This document shows, piece after piece, positions 27,073 through 35,919 of a stretch of 64,000 bases of DNA. The stretch covers positions 682,001 to 746,000 of the forward strand of contig NZ_CAJHAF010000001.1 in assembly GCF_904846315.1 (NCBI RefSeq), given 5' to 3'. Every line of letters starts with the position of its first letter. Within the stretch, counting starts at the first letter, position 1. Origin of the DNA: Psychrobacter jeotgali. GTDB lineage: Bacteria; Pseudomonadota; Gammaproteobacteria; Pseudomonadales; Moraxellaceae. The notes beneath the pieces were generated by a model. It had not been told where the DNA came from and made no database searches. It saw only the letters and a list, made by a program, of their open reading frames with translations. Made by a program: the position numbers and the translations under genes.

Positions 27073-27402
27073 TTATTGATTGGTTTTGTTATCACTATCG
27101 AAAGTAGCTGCCTCTTGTTCTTGCTTTGTAGTCTCTGCCAACGAGTCATTATCACCGTCATTTAGAGATAATTCATCCGTTTGCAGGATTTGTTTTTGTA
27201 AAGTCTCTTTTTGTGAGGCTTCTTTAGCGGACTCATGCGCTTGGATGACTTGCCGGCGCTCTTGACGGTCATCCAAAATAATACGCTGCGAGGCGTTGTC
27301 TAAGTCCTCGAATTGATTAGATCTTACCGCATAACGTACCGCCCAAATAGCTACCACGAATAGCATTAAACTCAGTGGAATTAGCAAAAATATACTAAGC
27401 AT
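27073..27402 (-). CDS. ccoS: cbb3-type cytochrome oxidase assembly protein CcoS
   Basis: CcoS is a small membrane protein needed to insert cofactors into cbb3 oxidase. An N-terminal helix (FLLIPLSLMLFVVAIWAVRYAV) is followed by the family motif QFEDLDNASQRIILDD. The remaining ~60 residues are a Gln/Glu/Asp/Ser-rich tail that is longer than in most CcoS proteins (typically 50-70 residues total; here 109). CcoG, CcoI and the oxidase subunits, usually adjacent, are not in this window, so the gene is separated from its usual operon. Confidence 0.9.
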   Translation of the reverse strand: MLSIFLLIPLSLMLFVVAIWAVRYAVRSNQFEDLDNASQRIILDDRQERRQVIQAHESAKEASQKETLQKQILQTDELSLNDGDNDSLAETTKQEQEAATFDSDNKTNQ

Positions 27403-27472
27403 AATAAACCTCTCAAATAGCCGTTTCTCGTAATATTATACGCTTATTGTAAATGTAATAAACCTGCTGGGG

Positions 27473-28255
27473 TTAAAAGGTCTTAACCGCATCGCCCCGT
27501 GGGGTTAGCAACTGCTGAATAGTGACTTCTCCGGCATCACGGCAGTCGGTCTGCGGACGTATGATGTCACGGATATAAGCAGCAACCTCATAGACCGCTC
27601 GGCGCGAGTGACTTAGGTTTTGTGCTGGCTGCATCCAATTACGGTTAACAGGTAGAGGAGCAGCAATAGGAGTGGTATAAATGTTATTTAAAGCAAACTG
27701 CCGACGTGCACGTGCCATATGATAATCATCAGTGATGAGATAAACATGCTGTAGGGGGGTACGTTTTGCAGTGAAACGTGCATTTTCGCAAGTGTTCATA
27801 CTGGCGTTTTCACTTAACTTTTCATCGATACCGTGCTCGATAAGCCATTGATCCATCCACGGTGCTTCAGCGCCGCTTAGGATAATAGGTAGCGGCGCAT
27901 CATGATAGGCTATAGCCGCCGCACGAATACGGTTTAGACTATAACCATTAAGGATGATGTGGTTATTATTGTCATTAGTCAAACCGCCGCCCAGGACCAC
28001 ATAGGCCGTTGGTGATAAATCTGTGGCGGCCTCACTCATAGTGGGGAGGGGTAACTGGTTTAATCCATACACCACAGTACGTGAAAATAGAGGGGTAAAT
28101 AAACTTATTAAAACAATAATTATAAAAGTTGAGCCCAGTAAAAAAGTAATATTGATAATACGAAATACTTTGACCATACGTTCAGCTGAACGTAAGTAGT
28201 GTCGCCAAAAGCGTTTAGACCACATGTTGAGCGTGTCCAATCGTACTATCGGCAT
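27473..28255 (-). CDS. DUF218 (YdcF/ElyC-like) membrane protein
   Basis: An N-terminal membrane helix (about residues 31-52, INITFLLGSTFIIIVLISL) is followed by a DUF218 domain with TAYVVLGGGLTND, LPIILSGAEAPW, NTCENARFTAK and YLITDDYHMARARRQF. ElyC of this family supports cell-envelope precursor metabolism. The gene overlaps the 3' end of murB by 41 bases from this start, or by 11 if the ATG at 28225 is used; neither has a strong ribosome-binding site. Coupling with murB suggests an envelope role, but the substrate is unknown. Length is 260 residues. Confidence 0.85.
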   Translation of the reverse strand: MPIVRLDTLNMWSKRFWRHYLRSAERMVKVFRIINITFLLGSTFIIIVLISLFTPLFSRTVVYGLNQLPLPTMSEAATDLSPTAYVVLGGGLTNDNNNHIILNGYSLNRIRAAAIAYHDAPLPIILSGAEAPWMDQWLIEHGIDEKLSENASMNTCENARFTAKRTPLQHVYLITDDYHMARARRQFALNNIYTTPIAAPLPVNRNWMQPAQNLSHSRRAVYEVAAYIRDIIRPQTDCRDAGEVTIQQLLTPRGDAVKTF

Positions 28256-29357
28256 TTACCCAAACGGGTTCACGTGACAAAGTGATAGCAAACTTGTCAT
28301 AAACGCCGCTGGCAATATAATCTTGCGCGCGGGCAACATCATTTTGGGTGGCTTCATAAGGAGCGTGATTGGTCAATACCAGTGCTTGCTGCTGATGAGT
28401 GAAAATGGGCTTAATCCCATCGCCTTTCAGACCAGCTTGTTCAATAAGCCAACCTGCTGCTACTTTGACCATGGAATCCGGCATGGGGTAGCCCACAATA
28501 TCAGGGTAGCTGGACTGTAAGGCGGCAAATTGGCTGGCAGGAATAACTGGATTTTGAAAAAAACTACCGCAATTAGGCAGCTGCTTGGGATCAGGTAGTT
28601 TTTGCTGACGAATATCAATAATGGCTTGCATCACATCCATTGGCGTAGGCTGAGTGCGATTGTTTTTTATCGCATAATCCTGCGCAATATTTTGTACGTC
28701 GCCATAGCTGGCTAAAACCTTCGTCGCATCAGTATGCAGACGAAAGCCTACTCGCGTAATCAGCCAAGTATTAGGGGAGCGCTTAAAAATACTATCACGA
28801 TAGCCAAACTGGCAGTCAGCAGCGCTTAGATGGTGCCAAGAGCGTGTAGGCAGATGATAAGCGCGCACATATTGCAGATAGTCTTCAAGCTGGACGCCAT
28901 AAGCGCCGATATTTTGCACGGGAGCAGCACCAGTCAAGCCTGGGATCAAGGCTAGATTTTCAAGCCCATACCAGCCTTGATTGACCGTATAAGTGACTAA
29001 ATCGTGCCAGTTCTCGCCTGCCATAACCTCTATATCGACAGTTTCTAGTACAGTAGCTTCAGGATTATCATTATTTAACGGATCGGATGAGGAGCGGTTG
29101 GTAACCGTGATACCTTGCATTAGGGGTCGTAAGACCATAGCGTCCAAGCTCGTTGGCAAAAGTACATTACTGCCACCTGATAACACCAGTAATGGCTGAC
29201 TATCCTGATAACTGCCCATAAAAGCATCTAGCTGGCGCTCATCGGTCAAAGTAATAACGGTATCGGCGGTACACGCTAGTGCCATGGTATTAGCATGCGA
29301 TAAGTCATACTGGGATTCATATTGAGGACTAGGATAAAGGCGCAAATTTGCGGTCAT
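28215..29357 (-). CDS. murB: UDP-N-acetylenolpyruvoylglucosamine reductase MurB
   Basis: MurB makes UDP-N-acetylmuramate with FAD and NADPH. Seen: the FAD-binding VLSGGSNVLL segment, the LIPGLTGAAPVQNIGAYG active-site region, QFGYRDSIFK, SCG-type NCGSFFQNPV with the catalytic Ser, and the C-terminal ALVLTN segment. The open frame reaches 29423, but the first 22 residues are foreign to MurB; the ATG at 29357 with an AGG 8 bases upstream gives MTANLRL and 380 residues. That is still longer than E. coli MurB (342). It overlaps the DUF218 gene at its 3' end. Confidence 0.94.
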   Translation of the reverse strand: MTANLRLYPSPQYESQYDLSHANTMALACTADTVITLTDERQLDAFMGSYQDSQPLLVLSGGSNVLLPTSLDAMVLRPLMQGITVTNRSSSDPLNNDNPEATVLETVDIEVMAGENWHDLVTYTVNQGWYGLENLALIPGLTGAAPVQNIGAYGVQLEDYLQYVRAYHLPTRSWHHLSAADCQFGYRDSIFKRSPNTWLITRVGFRLHTDATKVLASYGDVQNIAQDYAIKNNRTQPTPMDVMQAIIDIRQQKLPDPKQLPNCGSFFQNPVIPASQFAALQSSYPDIVGYPMPDSMVKVAAGWLIEQAGLKGDGIKPIFTHQQQALVLTNHAPYEATQNDVARAQDYIASGVYDKFAITLSREPVWVNADSTIGHAQHVV

Positions 29358-29559
29358 ACAATGGCCTATAGAGTAAATAGATAAAATTGAGGCGTCAGTT
29401 ATTAGGGCGTGTTGCACATTCACAAGCAGACACTGCTGATAGCTAAAATCGGTCTAGTCATCGTTGCAATCGCAGGTAATGCAGATGCCTTAGCTAGCTG
29501 ATTTTAATTAAACAGTTACAACAAATAGATTGATTTTAGCATCAGCCCCTCTTTATAAA

Positions 29560-29679
29560 CGGCTGGGGACAGGACTATTTTTTGCCGCTTCGTCATTAAA
29601 AATATCCGCTTAGAATGACTAAACTAGATATTTTAATCTAGAATCGCCTAAAAAATAGTCTCTGTCAGTGCCACGGCCG
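29560..29679. repeat. imperfect long inverted repeat
   Basis: The segment GACAGGACTATTTTTTGCCG (29568-29587) is mirrored by 29645-29666 (reverse complement GACAGAGACTATTTTTTAGG), with matching outer bases CGGC/GCCG near 29560 and 29679 and an inner hairpin CTAGAT (624-629)/ATCTAG (636-641). It may be a small palindromic repeat element. No coding capacity. Confidence 0.5.
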
Positions 29680-29699
29680 AATGTGCTATACGCCCTATC

Positions 29700-29729
29700 A
29701 AGGATACCTCATATAAAATGGGTATCCTT
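29700..29729. terminator. hairpin downstream of the phosphatase gene
   Basis: AAGGATACC (29700-29708) pairs perfectly with GGTATCCTT (29721-29729). No clear T-run follows on either strand, so termination is uncertain. Confidence 0.35.
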
Positions 29730-29812
29730 TAACTGATTATCTTTTGATAATCTAGGTTTTGAGCTTTTTTAAGCTAACAGTGCTTTTAATTTTGGCCAGT
29801 AATTAGTCTATA

Positions 29813-30316
29813 TTAGACCTTTTTCCAGCTTTCAATCCATGCTTTTGCGCTAGATTCAATACGTTCAATCACTTCCTCAAAATCATCACCATCGCCTTGA
29901 TAAGGATCGGGTACATCATCACCGCCATAAGTAGGATCTTCAGCACTAAATAGGGCTAGTTTAGCCAGTGACTCATTATTTTCGGTATCTTCAATACTGT
30001 CTTTGAGGGTTTGTAGATCAGCTAGGTTCTGAGCATCCATTGCCAAGATTAAATCAAATTTACGAAAATCATCGGCGTTAACCTGCCGTGCTACCAATTT
30101 GCTGATGTTATAGCCATGAGATTTGGCATGGCGCTGTGCCCGTTTGTCAGGGTTATGACCAATATGCCAATCTCCGGTACCAGCAGAATCTACTTTCATC
30201 GTGATGCCTGCAATGGCTGCCTGCTGGCGAAATATCTCTTCAGCCGTTGGTGATCGGCAGATATTACCCAAGCAGACCAGCAGTATGGATGATGGTGTAG
30301 ATGCTTTAAGTTGCAT
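29813..30316 (-). CDS. low-molecular-weight protein-tyrosine-phosphatase
   Basis: The P-loop CLGNICRSPTAEEIFR has the CX5R catalytic signature (Cys15, Arg21), and the general-acid loop VPDPYQGDGDDFEEV is present near the C-terminus. The protein has 167 residues, slightly longer than the ~150 norm because of an acidic insertion near residues 110-125. Such enzymes often oppose tyrosine kinases that control exopolysaccharide export, but no kinase or polysaccharide genes are adjacent, so the partner is unknown. Confidence 0.93.
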   Translation of the reverse strand: MQLKASTPSSILLVCLGNICRSPTAEEIFRQQAAIAGITMKVDSAGTGDWHIGHNPDKRAQRHAKSHGYNISKLVARQVNADDFRKFDLILAMDAQNLADLQTLKDSIEDTENNESLAKLALFSAEDPTYGGDDVPDPYQGDGDDFEEVIERIESSAKAWIESWKKV

Positions 30317-30391
30317 AGTATGACCTTTTATTACATTCAGTTTTTACAGAAAAATGCTATAGAAATTTAGGAGGATGACCTTGGTTTTTTT

Positions 30392-30467
30392 GTAGGGTCG
30401 AATTATCAGCCAGCCTAACGCTTAACAGTCTCAAAGACAAGTGAAAGCTTTTTAGGATTTGACCTAC
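30392..30467. repeat. weak inverted repeat, possible palindromic element
   Basis: GTAGGGTCGAATT at 30392-30404 is partly mirrored by GATTTGACCTAC at 30456-30467. Size (76 bases) and the GTAGG terminus resemble the better element at 33518-33591. Confidence 0.3.
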
Positions 30468-30501
30468 AGTAGTGCTTACAAGTGCGTATACCACGCCCTA
30501 A

Positions 30502-30939
30502 TCAATTATGGTCATCTTTAAAACGTTGTAAATCACGGCGCTGTTTTTTATTAGGTTTATTATCAGGGCGAGCTAGGTTAGCAAGTTTACGCTGTTCAGC
30601 GTAATAAGCGCGGCGCTCAATACTCTCTTCAGTTTCAGAATATAAGGCTTGCGCCGCTGTCGCATTACCACGCTGAGCGCTTAACGCCTCCACAATGACT
30701 GTTTTTTCAGTCATGGCGGTAGCCGAGCCTTGGCGAATTTGTAACTCATCGCCAACCGAAACCTCTTTGCTGGTCTTAACCCGGCTACCAGCATAGTGTA
30801 CCCGTCCACTTTCGATAGCTTCTTTGGCTAGGGTGCGAGTCCGATAGAACCGTGCGGCCCATAACCATTTATCAATACGCATGCGTTCAGCGTTTTCAGT
30901 ATTGTTAGGCTGGCTATGGTTTTTATTGTGTTTCTTCAT
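30502..30939 (-). CDS. hslR: S4-domain ribosome-associated heat-shock protein, Hsp15-like
   Basis: Hsp15 binds the large ribosomal subunit carrying stalled nascent chains. The S4 RNA-binding domain is visible in MRIDKWLWAARFYRTRTLAK, SGRVHYAGSRVKTSKEVSVG and the following basic C-terminal tail (KPNKKQRRDLQRFK). The open frame reaches 30993, but the first 18 residues are hydrophobic and unlike the family. The ATG at 30939 with GAGG about 5 bases upstream gives MKKHNKNH and 145 residues, which is preferred. Confidence 0.9.
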   Translation of the reverse strand: MKKHNKNHSQPNNTENAERMRIDKWLWAARFYRTRTLAKEAIESGRVHYAGSRVKTSKEVSVGDELQIRQGSATAMTEKTVIVEALSAQRGNATAAQALYSETEESIERRAYYAEQRKLANLARPDNKPNKKQRRDLQRFKDDHN

Positions 30940-31013
30940 TAAAACCTCGTTTATATCAAAGAGATAAGATATAAATGGTGGTTTAATTGCCAATTAAAAG
31001 CCAATGACTCCAA

Positions 31014-32567
31014 TTACTTCAAGAATAGCTGATAACCTATATTGTCATTGACCGTAGTACAGTCATAACCGATATCGAGTAGGGCGTCTTGCAGCAATCT
31101 TGAATTGCTCTCAGAAGCTTGTAAACCTACGAGCACTCGGCCCTCAGCTGCGCCATGATTGCGATAGTGGAATAAGGTAATGTTGAAATCATCACCAAGC
31201 TTCTCTAAAAAGGTGAGTAGCGCGCCGGGACGTTCAGGAAAAGAAACCTTTAATAATTGCTCATTCTCGACATGGGCATGACCGCCAATCAAATGACGAA
31301 TATGCGACTTGGCAATATCATCATCGGTTAAGTCATGAGCCGAGTAACCATCTGCTGCTAACTGCTCAGTGATCGTTTGGCGTTCTTTATCCCCTTCTTT
31401 TAAACCAATACCTACAAAAATCGCCGCAGGCTCCATAGAATCAGGCGACTGCTGATTGTCAGCTCGATAGTTAAATTCGGTAATATTACGGCCTTGCAAA
31501 CTGCGGCAGAAGCTTAAGAAGGCGCCTGTTTGCTCAGGAATAGTTACGGCAAAGATGGCCTCTTTTTTCTCACCAATCTCGGTACGCTCAGCGATATAAC
31601 GCAAGCGATCAAAGTTCATATTGGCACCACAAATAATTGCCGCACAGTTTTTACCTTGCAAATTATGGCTTTCAATATATTTTTTCATGCCAGCAACTGC
31701 CAATGCTCCTGCGGGCTCAACGATACTACGGTTTTCTTCAAACACGTCTTTGACGGCGGCGCAGACTTCATCATTGCTACAAGTAATGACTTCAGGCTCT
31801 ACTACCGGGCCTGAACCATCACTTTTTTGGGTACGGATGACCTCAAACGGGAGCTCGCCTATTTGTGCCACTGCTACGCCATCGACAAACAGTCCGACTT
31901 GCTCTAATTTAACGCGCTCACCAGTTGCAAGTGCCGCTTTTAGGCATGCTGAATCTACCGGCTCTACGGCGATCACTTTGATATGCGGTGCCACTTCTCC
32001 TAAAAAGGCGGCTACTCCTGAAATGAGACCGCCGCCACCAACGGCTACAAAAACATAATCCATGTTGCGCCACTGCTGAGTCAGCTCAAGAGCAATGGTG
32101 CCTTGTCCGGCGATAACCAGCTCGTCATCATAAGGTGGAATAAAGGTTAAGCCTTCACGCTCAGCGCGCTCGATGGCATAGCGATTCGCTTCGTCAAAGC
32201 TATCACCATATAAGTCGACATTACCGCCCAGCACTTTGACGGCATTGACTTTGATATCGGGGGTGGTAGTAGGCATGACGATAATGTTGTTTAGTGCCAG
32301 CTCACGCGCCGAATAAGCCACACCTTGAGCATGATTACCGGCAGAGGCGCAGATGACGCCGCGTGCCTTTTGTTCAGCGCTCAATTGACTGATACGGTTG
32401 TAAGCGCCACGCAGCTTAAAAGAGAATACCGGCTGCAAGTCTTCGCGCTTTAGGCGAATATCATTATTGAAACGCTGGGTTAACTTGGGTGCAGGCTCAA
32501 GTGGGGTTTGAATAGCAACATCATAAACAGTGGCTTGCAAAATAGCTCGTACCCAGTGCGACAGCAT
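31014..32567 (-). CDS. ilvA: threonine ammonia-lyase, biosynthetic
   Basis: IlvA deaminates threonine to 2-oxobutanoate, the first step of isoleucine synthesis. The PLP domain shows the Schiff-base lysine K51 in FSFKLRGAYNR, ASAGNHAQGVAYSA, VGGGGLISGVA and the C-terminal end of the catalytic core with CGANMNFDRLRYI. Two regulatory ACT-like domains follow, as in the allosteric isoleucine-inhibited enzyme (517 residues; E. coli IlvA 514). AGGAG sits 6 bases before the ATG. It is divergent from rpiA, the same arrangement seen in several gammaproteobacteria. Confidence 0.97.
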   Translation of the reverse strand: MLSHWVRAILQATVYDVAIQTPLEPAPKLTQRFNNDIRLKREDLQPVFSFKLRGAYNRISQLSAEQKARGVICASAGNHAQGVAYSARELALNNIIVMPTTTPDIKVNAVKVLGGNVDLYGDSFDEANRYAIERAEREGLTFIPPYDDELVIAGQGTIALELTQQWRNMDYVFVAVGGGGLISGVAAFLGEVAPHIKVIAVEPVDSACLKAALATGERVKLEQVGLFVDGVAVAQIGELPFEVIRTQKSDGSGPVVEPEVITCSNDEVCAAVKDVFEENRSIVEPAGALAVAGMKKYIESHNLQGKNCAAIICGANMNFDRLRYIAERTEIGEKKEAIFAVTIPEQTGAFLSFCRSLQGRNITEFNYRADNQQSPDSMEPAAIFVGIGLKEGDKERQTITEQLAADGYSAHDLTDDDIAKSHIRHLIGGHAHVENEQLLKVSFPERPGALLTFLEKLGDDFNITLFHYRNHGAAEGRVLVGLQASESNSRLLQDALLDIGYDCTTVNDNIGYQLFLK

Positions 32568-32808
32568 AATAACTCCTAACAGGCGATAAGATAAAAATGA
32601 AATAGATTAGACTATGCTGATTTTTGTCATCTTGCAAGACGCAATTGCAAATTTTGTGTCGTGATAAGCTTAATCAGCCTATTTTAGCCGAGAGAAAAGC
32701 ACATTTTATCCTAGTTTTTATCCTAAATATCATAACGCTGACATCAGTTGCCGCTATCGTTTATAATGGGCGCGCATTTTTACCATTTTATATTGTCAAG
32801 GATTTATC

Positions 32809-33468
32809 ATGAGTGATCAGCAAGCACAAAAGCAAGCCGCTGCCAAAGCTGCCTTAAATTATATCGAAGAAGGTATGATATTGGGTGTCGGGACTGGTAG
32901 TACTGTCAATTGTCTCATTGAGCTGTTACCTGAAATTAAAATAGCCGGAGCGGTTGCCAGCTCGCAAGTGACCGAAGAGAAGCTTAGAGCGCTTAATATT
33001 GATATTGTTGATCTGAATTTTGCTGGAACTTTAGATATTTATATCGATGGCGCTGACGAAGTCAATGCGCAGTTGCAGCTTATTAAAGGCGGCGGCGGTG
33101 CCCTCACTCGTGAAAAAATCGTTGCTGCCGCTTCCAACAAATTTATCTGTATGGTTGACGCTAGCAAAAGTGTCGATATCTTAGGGCGTGAGTTTCCGGT
33201 ACCGATTGAGGTATTGCCGCAAGCACGTTCTTATGTGGCAAGGCAGTTGGTGCAAATGGGCGCAGAGCCGGTATATCGAGAGGGCTTTGTAACCGATTAT
33301 GGTAACGTGATTCTTGATACCTATGATTTAGATGTTAGCAATCCTATTGCTGTTGAGCAGGTGCTCAATAACATCGTTGGGGTAGTGTGTAATGGTGTTT
33401 TTGCGGCGAATCAAGCCGATGTGCTATTGAAGGCGGGTAATAATGGGGTTGAGACTTTAATGCGCTAA
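32809..33468 (+). CDS. rpiA: ribose-5-phosphate isomerase A
   Basis: RpiA interconverts ribose 5-phosphate and ribulose 5-phosphate in the pentose phosphate pathway, and so supplies the KdsD substrate. The phosphate-binding [15 protein letters not shown] motif, the DGADEVN catalytic Asp/Glu and the [11 protein letters not shown] motif with the catalytic Lys are present. It has 219 residues, the E. coli length. It is a single gene divergent from ilvA; an inverted-repeat element follows it. Confidence 0.97.
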   Translation: MSDQQAQKQAAAKAALNYIEEGMILGVGTGSTVNCLIELLPEIKIAGAVASSQVTEEKLRALNIDIVDLNFAGTLDIYIDGADEVNAQLQLIKGGGGALTREKIVAAASNKFICMVDASKSVDILGREFPVPIEVLPQARSYVARQLVQMGAEPVYREGFVTDYGNVILDTYDLDVSNPIAVEQVLNNIVGVVCNGVFAANQADVLLKAGNNGVETLMR

Positions 33469-33508
33469 AGTAGGGTCTGTTGAATATTCAGATATTAAAA
33501 CTATTCGC

Positions 33509-33599
33509 AGTTTTTTAGTAGGGTGTGCCCAGCGCACCATTCATGAGATTATGCTTCACAACTCACAATAGGTGCGTAGAACGCACCCTACGAAAACTG
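33509..33599. repeat. REP-like inverted-repeat element after rpiA
   Basis: The arms 33518-33538 and 33571-33591 read GTAGGGTGTGCCCAGCGCAC and, in reverse complement, GTAGGGTGCGTTCTACGCAC, and the homology continues outward to CAGTTTT on both sides. Sequences of the form GTAGGGTGCG...CGCACCCTAC are common as dispersed intergenic repeats in proteobacteria. It may also act as a transcription barrier between the convergent rpiA and argF. Confidence 0.7.
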
Positions 33600-33611
33600 A
33601 TTATATAAATT

Positions 33612-34535
33612 TTATACAGCCAATTTGATCTTATCTTTTAACAAAAACTCCATCAATGCCTTTTGTGCATGCAAGCGGTTTTCGGCTTCATCCCAAACTA
33701 CCGAGCGTGGATCATCGAGCATATCGTGCGAAATCTCTTCCCCCCGATGCGCCGGCAGACAGTGCATAAACACCACATCAGGATCTGCTTTGTCTAATAG
33801 GGAAGGCGTTACTTGGTAAGGCGCAAACCGGCGGGCACGGGTATTTTGTTCAGATTCTTGTCCCATACTAGCCCAAACATCGGTGACAATGAGATTGGAG
33901 TCTTTGGCGGCATCTTGAACATTTTCAACCAAGCTAACGCAGTGCGAGAAGCGCTCCATCAGCTTTGGATCAGGTTCAAACCCATAGGGCGCCGCTACGC
34001 GCAGCTCAAAGCCAAATTGGTTGGCCGCTTGCATAAAGGAGGCACACATATTATTGCCATCGCCGACCCAAGTGACGATTTTATTCTCAATACTGCCGCG
34101 GTGCTCATAATAGGTTTGCATGTCGGCAAGCAGCTGGCAGGGATGAAAGTCATCGGTCAGCGCATTGATAATAGGCACGCTTGAATATTCAGCAAAAGTT
34201 TCTACTTTTTCGTGCCCAAAAGTGCGAATCATGATGATATCGACCATGCTGGAGATAACGCGTGCAGAGTCCTCTAGCGGCTCACCGCGACCTAGCTGAG
34301 TGTCATTAGGCGATAAAAATATCGCACTGCCGCCAAATTGTCCCATACCAGTCTCAAATGAGATACGGGTACGGGTAGAGGACTTCTCAAAAATCATACC
34401 AAGCGTACGGCCTACAAAAGGCTGATAAATCTCGCCGGCATGCTGCATTTTACGCAGTTCACTAGCACGTTTGATAAGGTCTTGTAGCTCTTGTCGGGTT
34501 AAATCAGATAGGGTCAAAAAGTGGCGCAAACTCAT
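33612..34535 (-). CDS. argF: ornithine carbamoyltransferase
   Basis: ArgF makes citrulline from ornithine and carbamoyl phosphate. The carbamoyl-phosphate loop [10 protein letters not shown], the ATCase/OTCase motif [20 protein letters not shown] and the ornithine-binding [12 protein letters not shown] are all present. It has 307 residues, normal for the anabolic enzyme. No other arginine gene is adjacent, which fits the scattered arg genes of this group; the single-gene context argues against a catabolic arcB. Confidence 0.96.
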   Translation of the reverse strand: MSLRHFLTLSDLTRQELQDLIKRASELRKMQHAGEIYQPFVGRTLGMIFEKSSTRTRISFETGMGQFGGSAIFLSPNDTQLGRGEPLEDSARVISSMVDIIMIRTFGHEKVETFAEYSSVPIINALTDDFHPCQLLADMQTYYEHRGSIENKIVTWVGDGNNMCASFMQAANQFGFELRVAAPYGFEPDPKLMERFSHCVSLVENVQDAAKDSNLIVTDVWASMGQESEQNTRARRFAPYQVTPSLLDKADPDVVFMHCLPAHRGEEISHDMLDDPRSVVWDEAENRLHAQKALMEFLLKDKIKLAV

Positions 34536-34713
34536 AGCAGTCCTAGCAGTCGATCACAGTCAATGGAACGTTATCAGCCATTATCTTATTGCATAAACTG
34601 GTATGCGGCGGTGACAACAAACTTTTAGTATAGCGGAATTACTTTCAATGTAAACGGACAATTTTATGGCAATTTATTAATAAAAGGTATTGATAACCTC
34701 AACATAATGACCG

Positions 34714-35826
34714 TTACGCTTGTAGACGCTCGGGGCGAGCACTTAGGCGGCATAATAGCTCATAGCCAATGGTGCCGGCATGACTAGCCACTTCATCAAC
34801 ATGCGGGGTAGCGCCCCATAATATGACTTGGCTATCAAGGGCGATATCAACGGGTGCACTGCTCAAATCAATGACGAGCATATCCATGGCTACACGGCCA
34901 ATAATAGGGCATTTATAATTATTCTGACGGTTATGATCGATAACGCAGACATAAGCCTTGTCATTAATGACCCGAGGATAACCATCACCATAACCGATAC
35001 TGACTAGCGCCGTTCTGGTAGGCTCACCAGCTATCCAGCGACTACCGTAACCTATAGCCTCTCCTGTATTAACAGTTTGTAGCGCCATAATATGAGCGCT
35101 AAACTCCATGGCAGGCTGCAAATTTAATTCATAAGCTTGTTTATCACTAACAGGTGAGCTGCCATAAAGCATAATCCCTGGGCGTACCCAATCATAGGCA
35201 TATTCAGGAAAGTTAATCACTGCCGCTGAATTACATAAAGAGCCTTTAATATCGGGATCGATATGCTCACGCAAATGACTGAGCATGTTAGAAAAACGCT
35301 GAATTTGAATGTCGTTTAGTGGATGGTCGCGCTGATCAGCGTTAGCAAAATGAGTGGTCAAAACCAGCTGGTAACCGGCATCATGTAAAAGCTGAGCCGC
35401 TTTAATAACACCCTCGGCATCAAAACCCAAACGATTCATGCCTGTATTGTATTTCAGCCATACCATTCGGGTTGGACTATCGCTTGGTGGCAGCATTGCT
35501 AACGCCCAATCCAGCTGCGGGCGATGATGAATCACGCAGCTGCAATGGTTGTCGATAGCCTGTTGCCACTCGCCGGCGCTAAAAACCCCTTCTACTAGAC
35601 CAATAGTTTTATCCCAGCCTAATTGCCGCGCCTCCAAAGCTTCGGTAAAACTGGCGACCCCAATACCATCGGCATCTTGTAGGGCAGGCAGGACAGCTGC
35701 TACGCCATGACCATAAGCATTGGCTTTTACCATAGCTAAAACTTTGGCACTTTTTACACGGTGTTTGACTTGCAGGAGGTTATGGCTAATGGCAGCTGGA
35801 TGAATGGTAATAGTGGCTTTGCGCAT
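34714..35826 (-). CDS. alr: alanine racemase
   Basis: Alr provides D-alanine for peptidoglycan. The PLP lysine is K34 within MVKANAYGHG; the second catalytic residue and C-terminal beta domain show EAIGYGSRW, SIGYGDGYPR and GRVAMDMLVIDLS. The 370 residues are typical. It lies 93 bases downstream of dnaB in the same direction, the common dnaB-alr order of gammaproteobacteria, and may be co-transcribed. Confidence 0.97.
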   Translation of the reverse strand: MRKATITIHPAAISHNLLQVKHRVKSAKVLAMVKANAYGHGVAAVLPALQDADGIGVASFTEALEARQLGWDKTIGLVEGVFSAGEWQQAIDNHCSCVIHHRPQLDWALAMLPPSDSPTRMVWLKYNTGMNRLGFDAEGVIKAAQLLHDAGYQLVLTTHFANADQRDHPLNDIQIQRFSNMLSHLREHIDPDIKGSLCNSAAVINFPEYAYDWVRPGIMLYGSSPVSDKQAYELNLQPAMEFSAHIMALQTVNTGEAIGYGSRWIAGEPTRTALVSIGYGDGYPRVINDKAYVCVIDHNRQNNYKCPIIGRVAMDMLVIDLSSAPVDIALDSQVILWGATPHVDEVASHAGTIGYELLCRLSARPERLQA

Positions 35827-35919
35827 AAGAAGCTTCTTAACTATAACTGGGAGCTGTCAGCAATTATTTTCATACTTAAATTGCTGACACCATCTCATTG
35901 AAAATAAAAATAGATACAT

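Noticed and set aside
31621..32058. 145-codon plus-strand open frame
   Set aside because: It lies wholly inside ilvA on the opposite strand, has low-complexity Pro/Thr/Ser composition and no ribosome-binding site; the ilvA frame explains the sequence.
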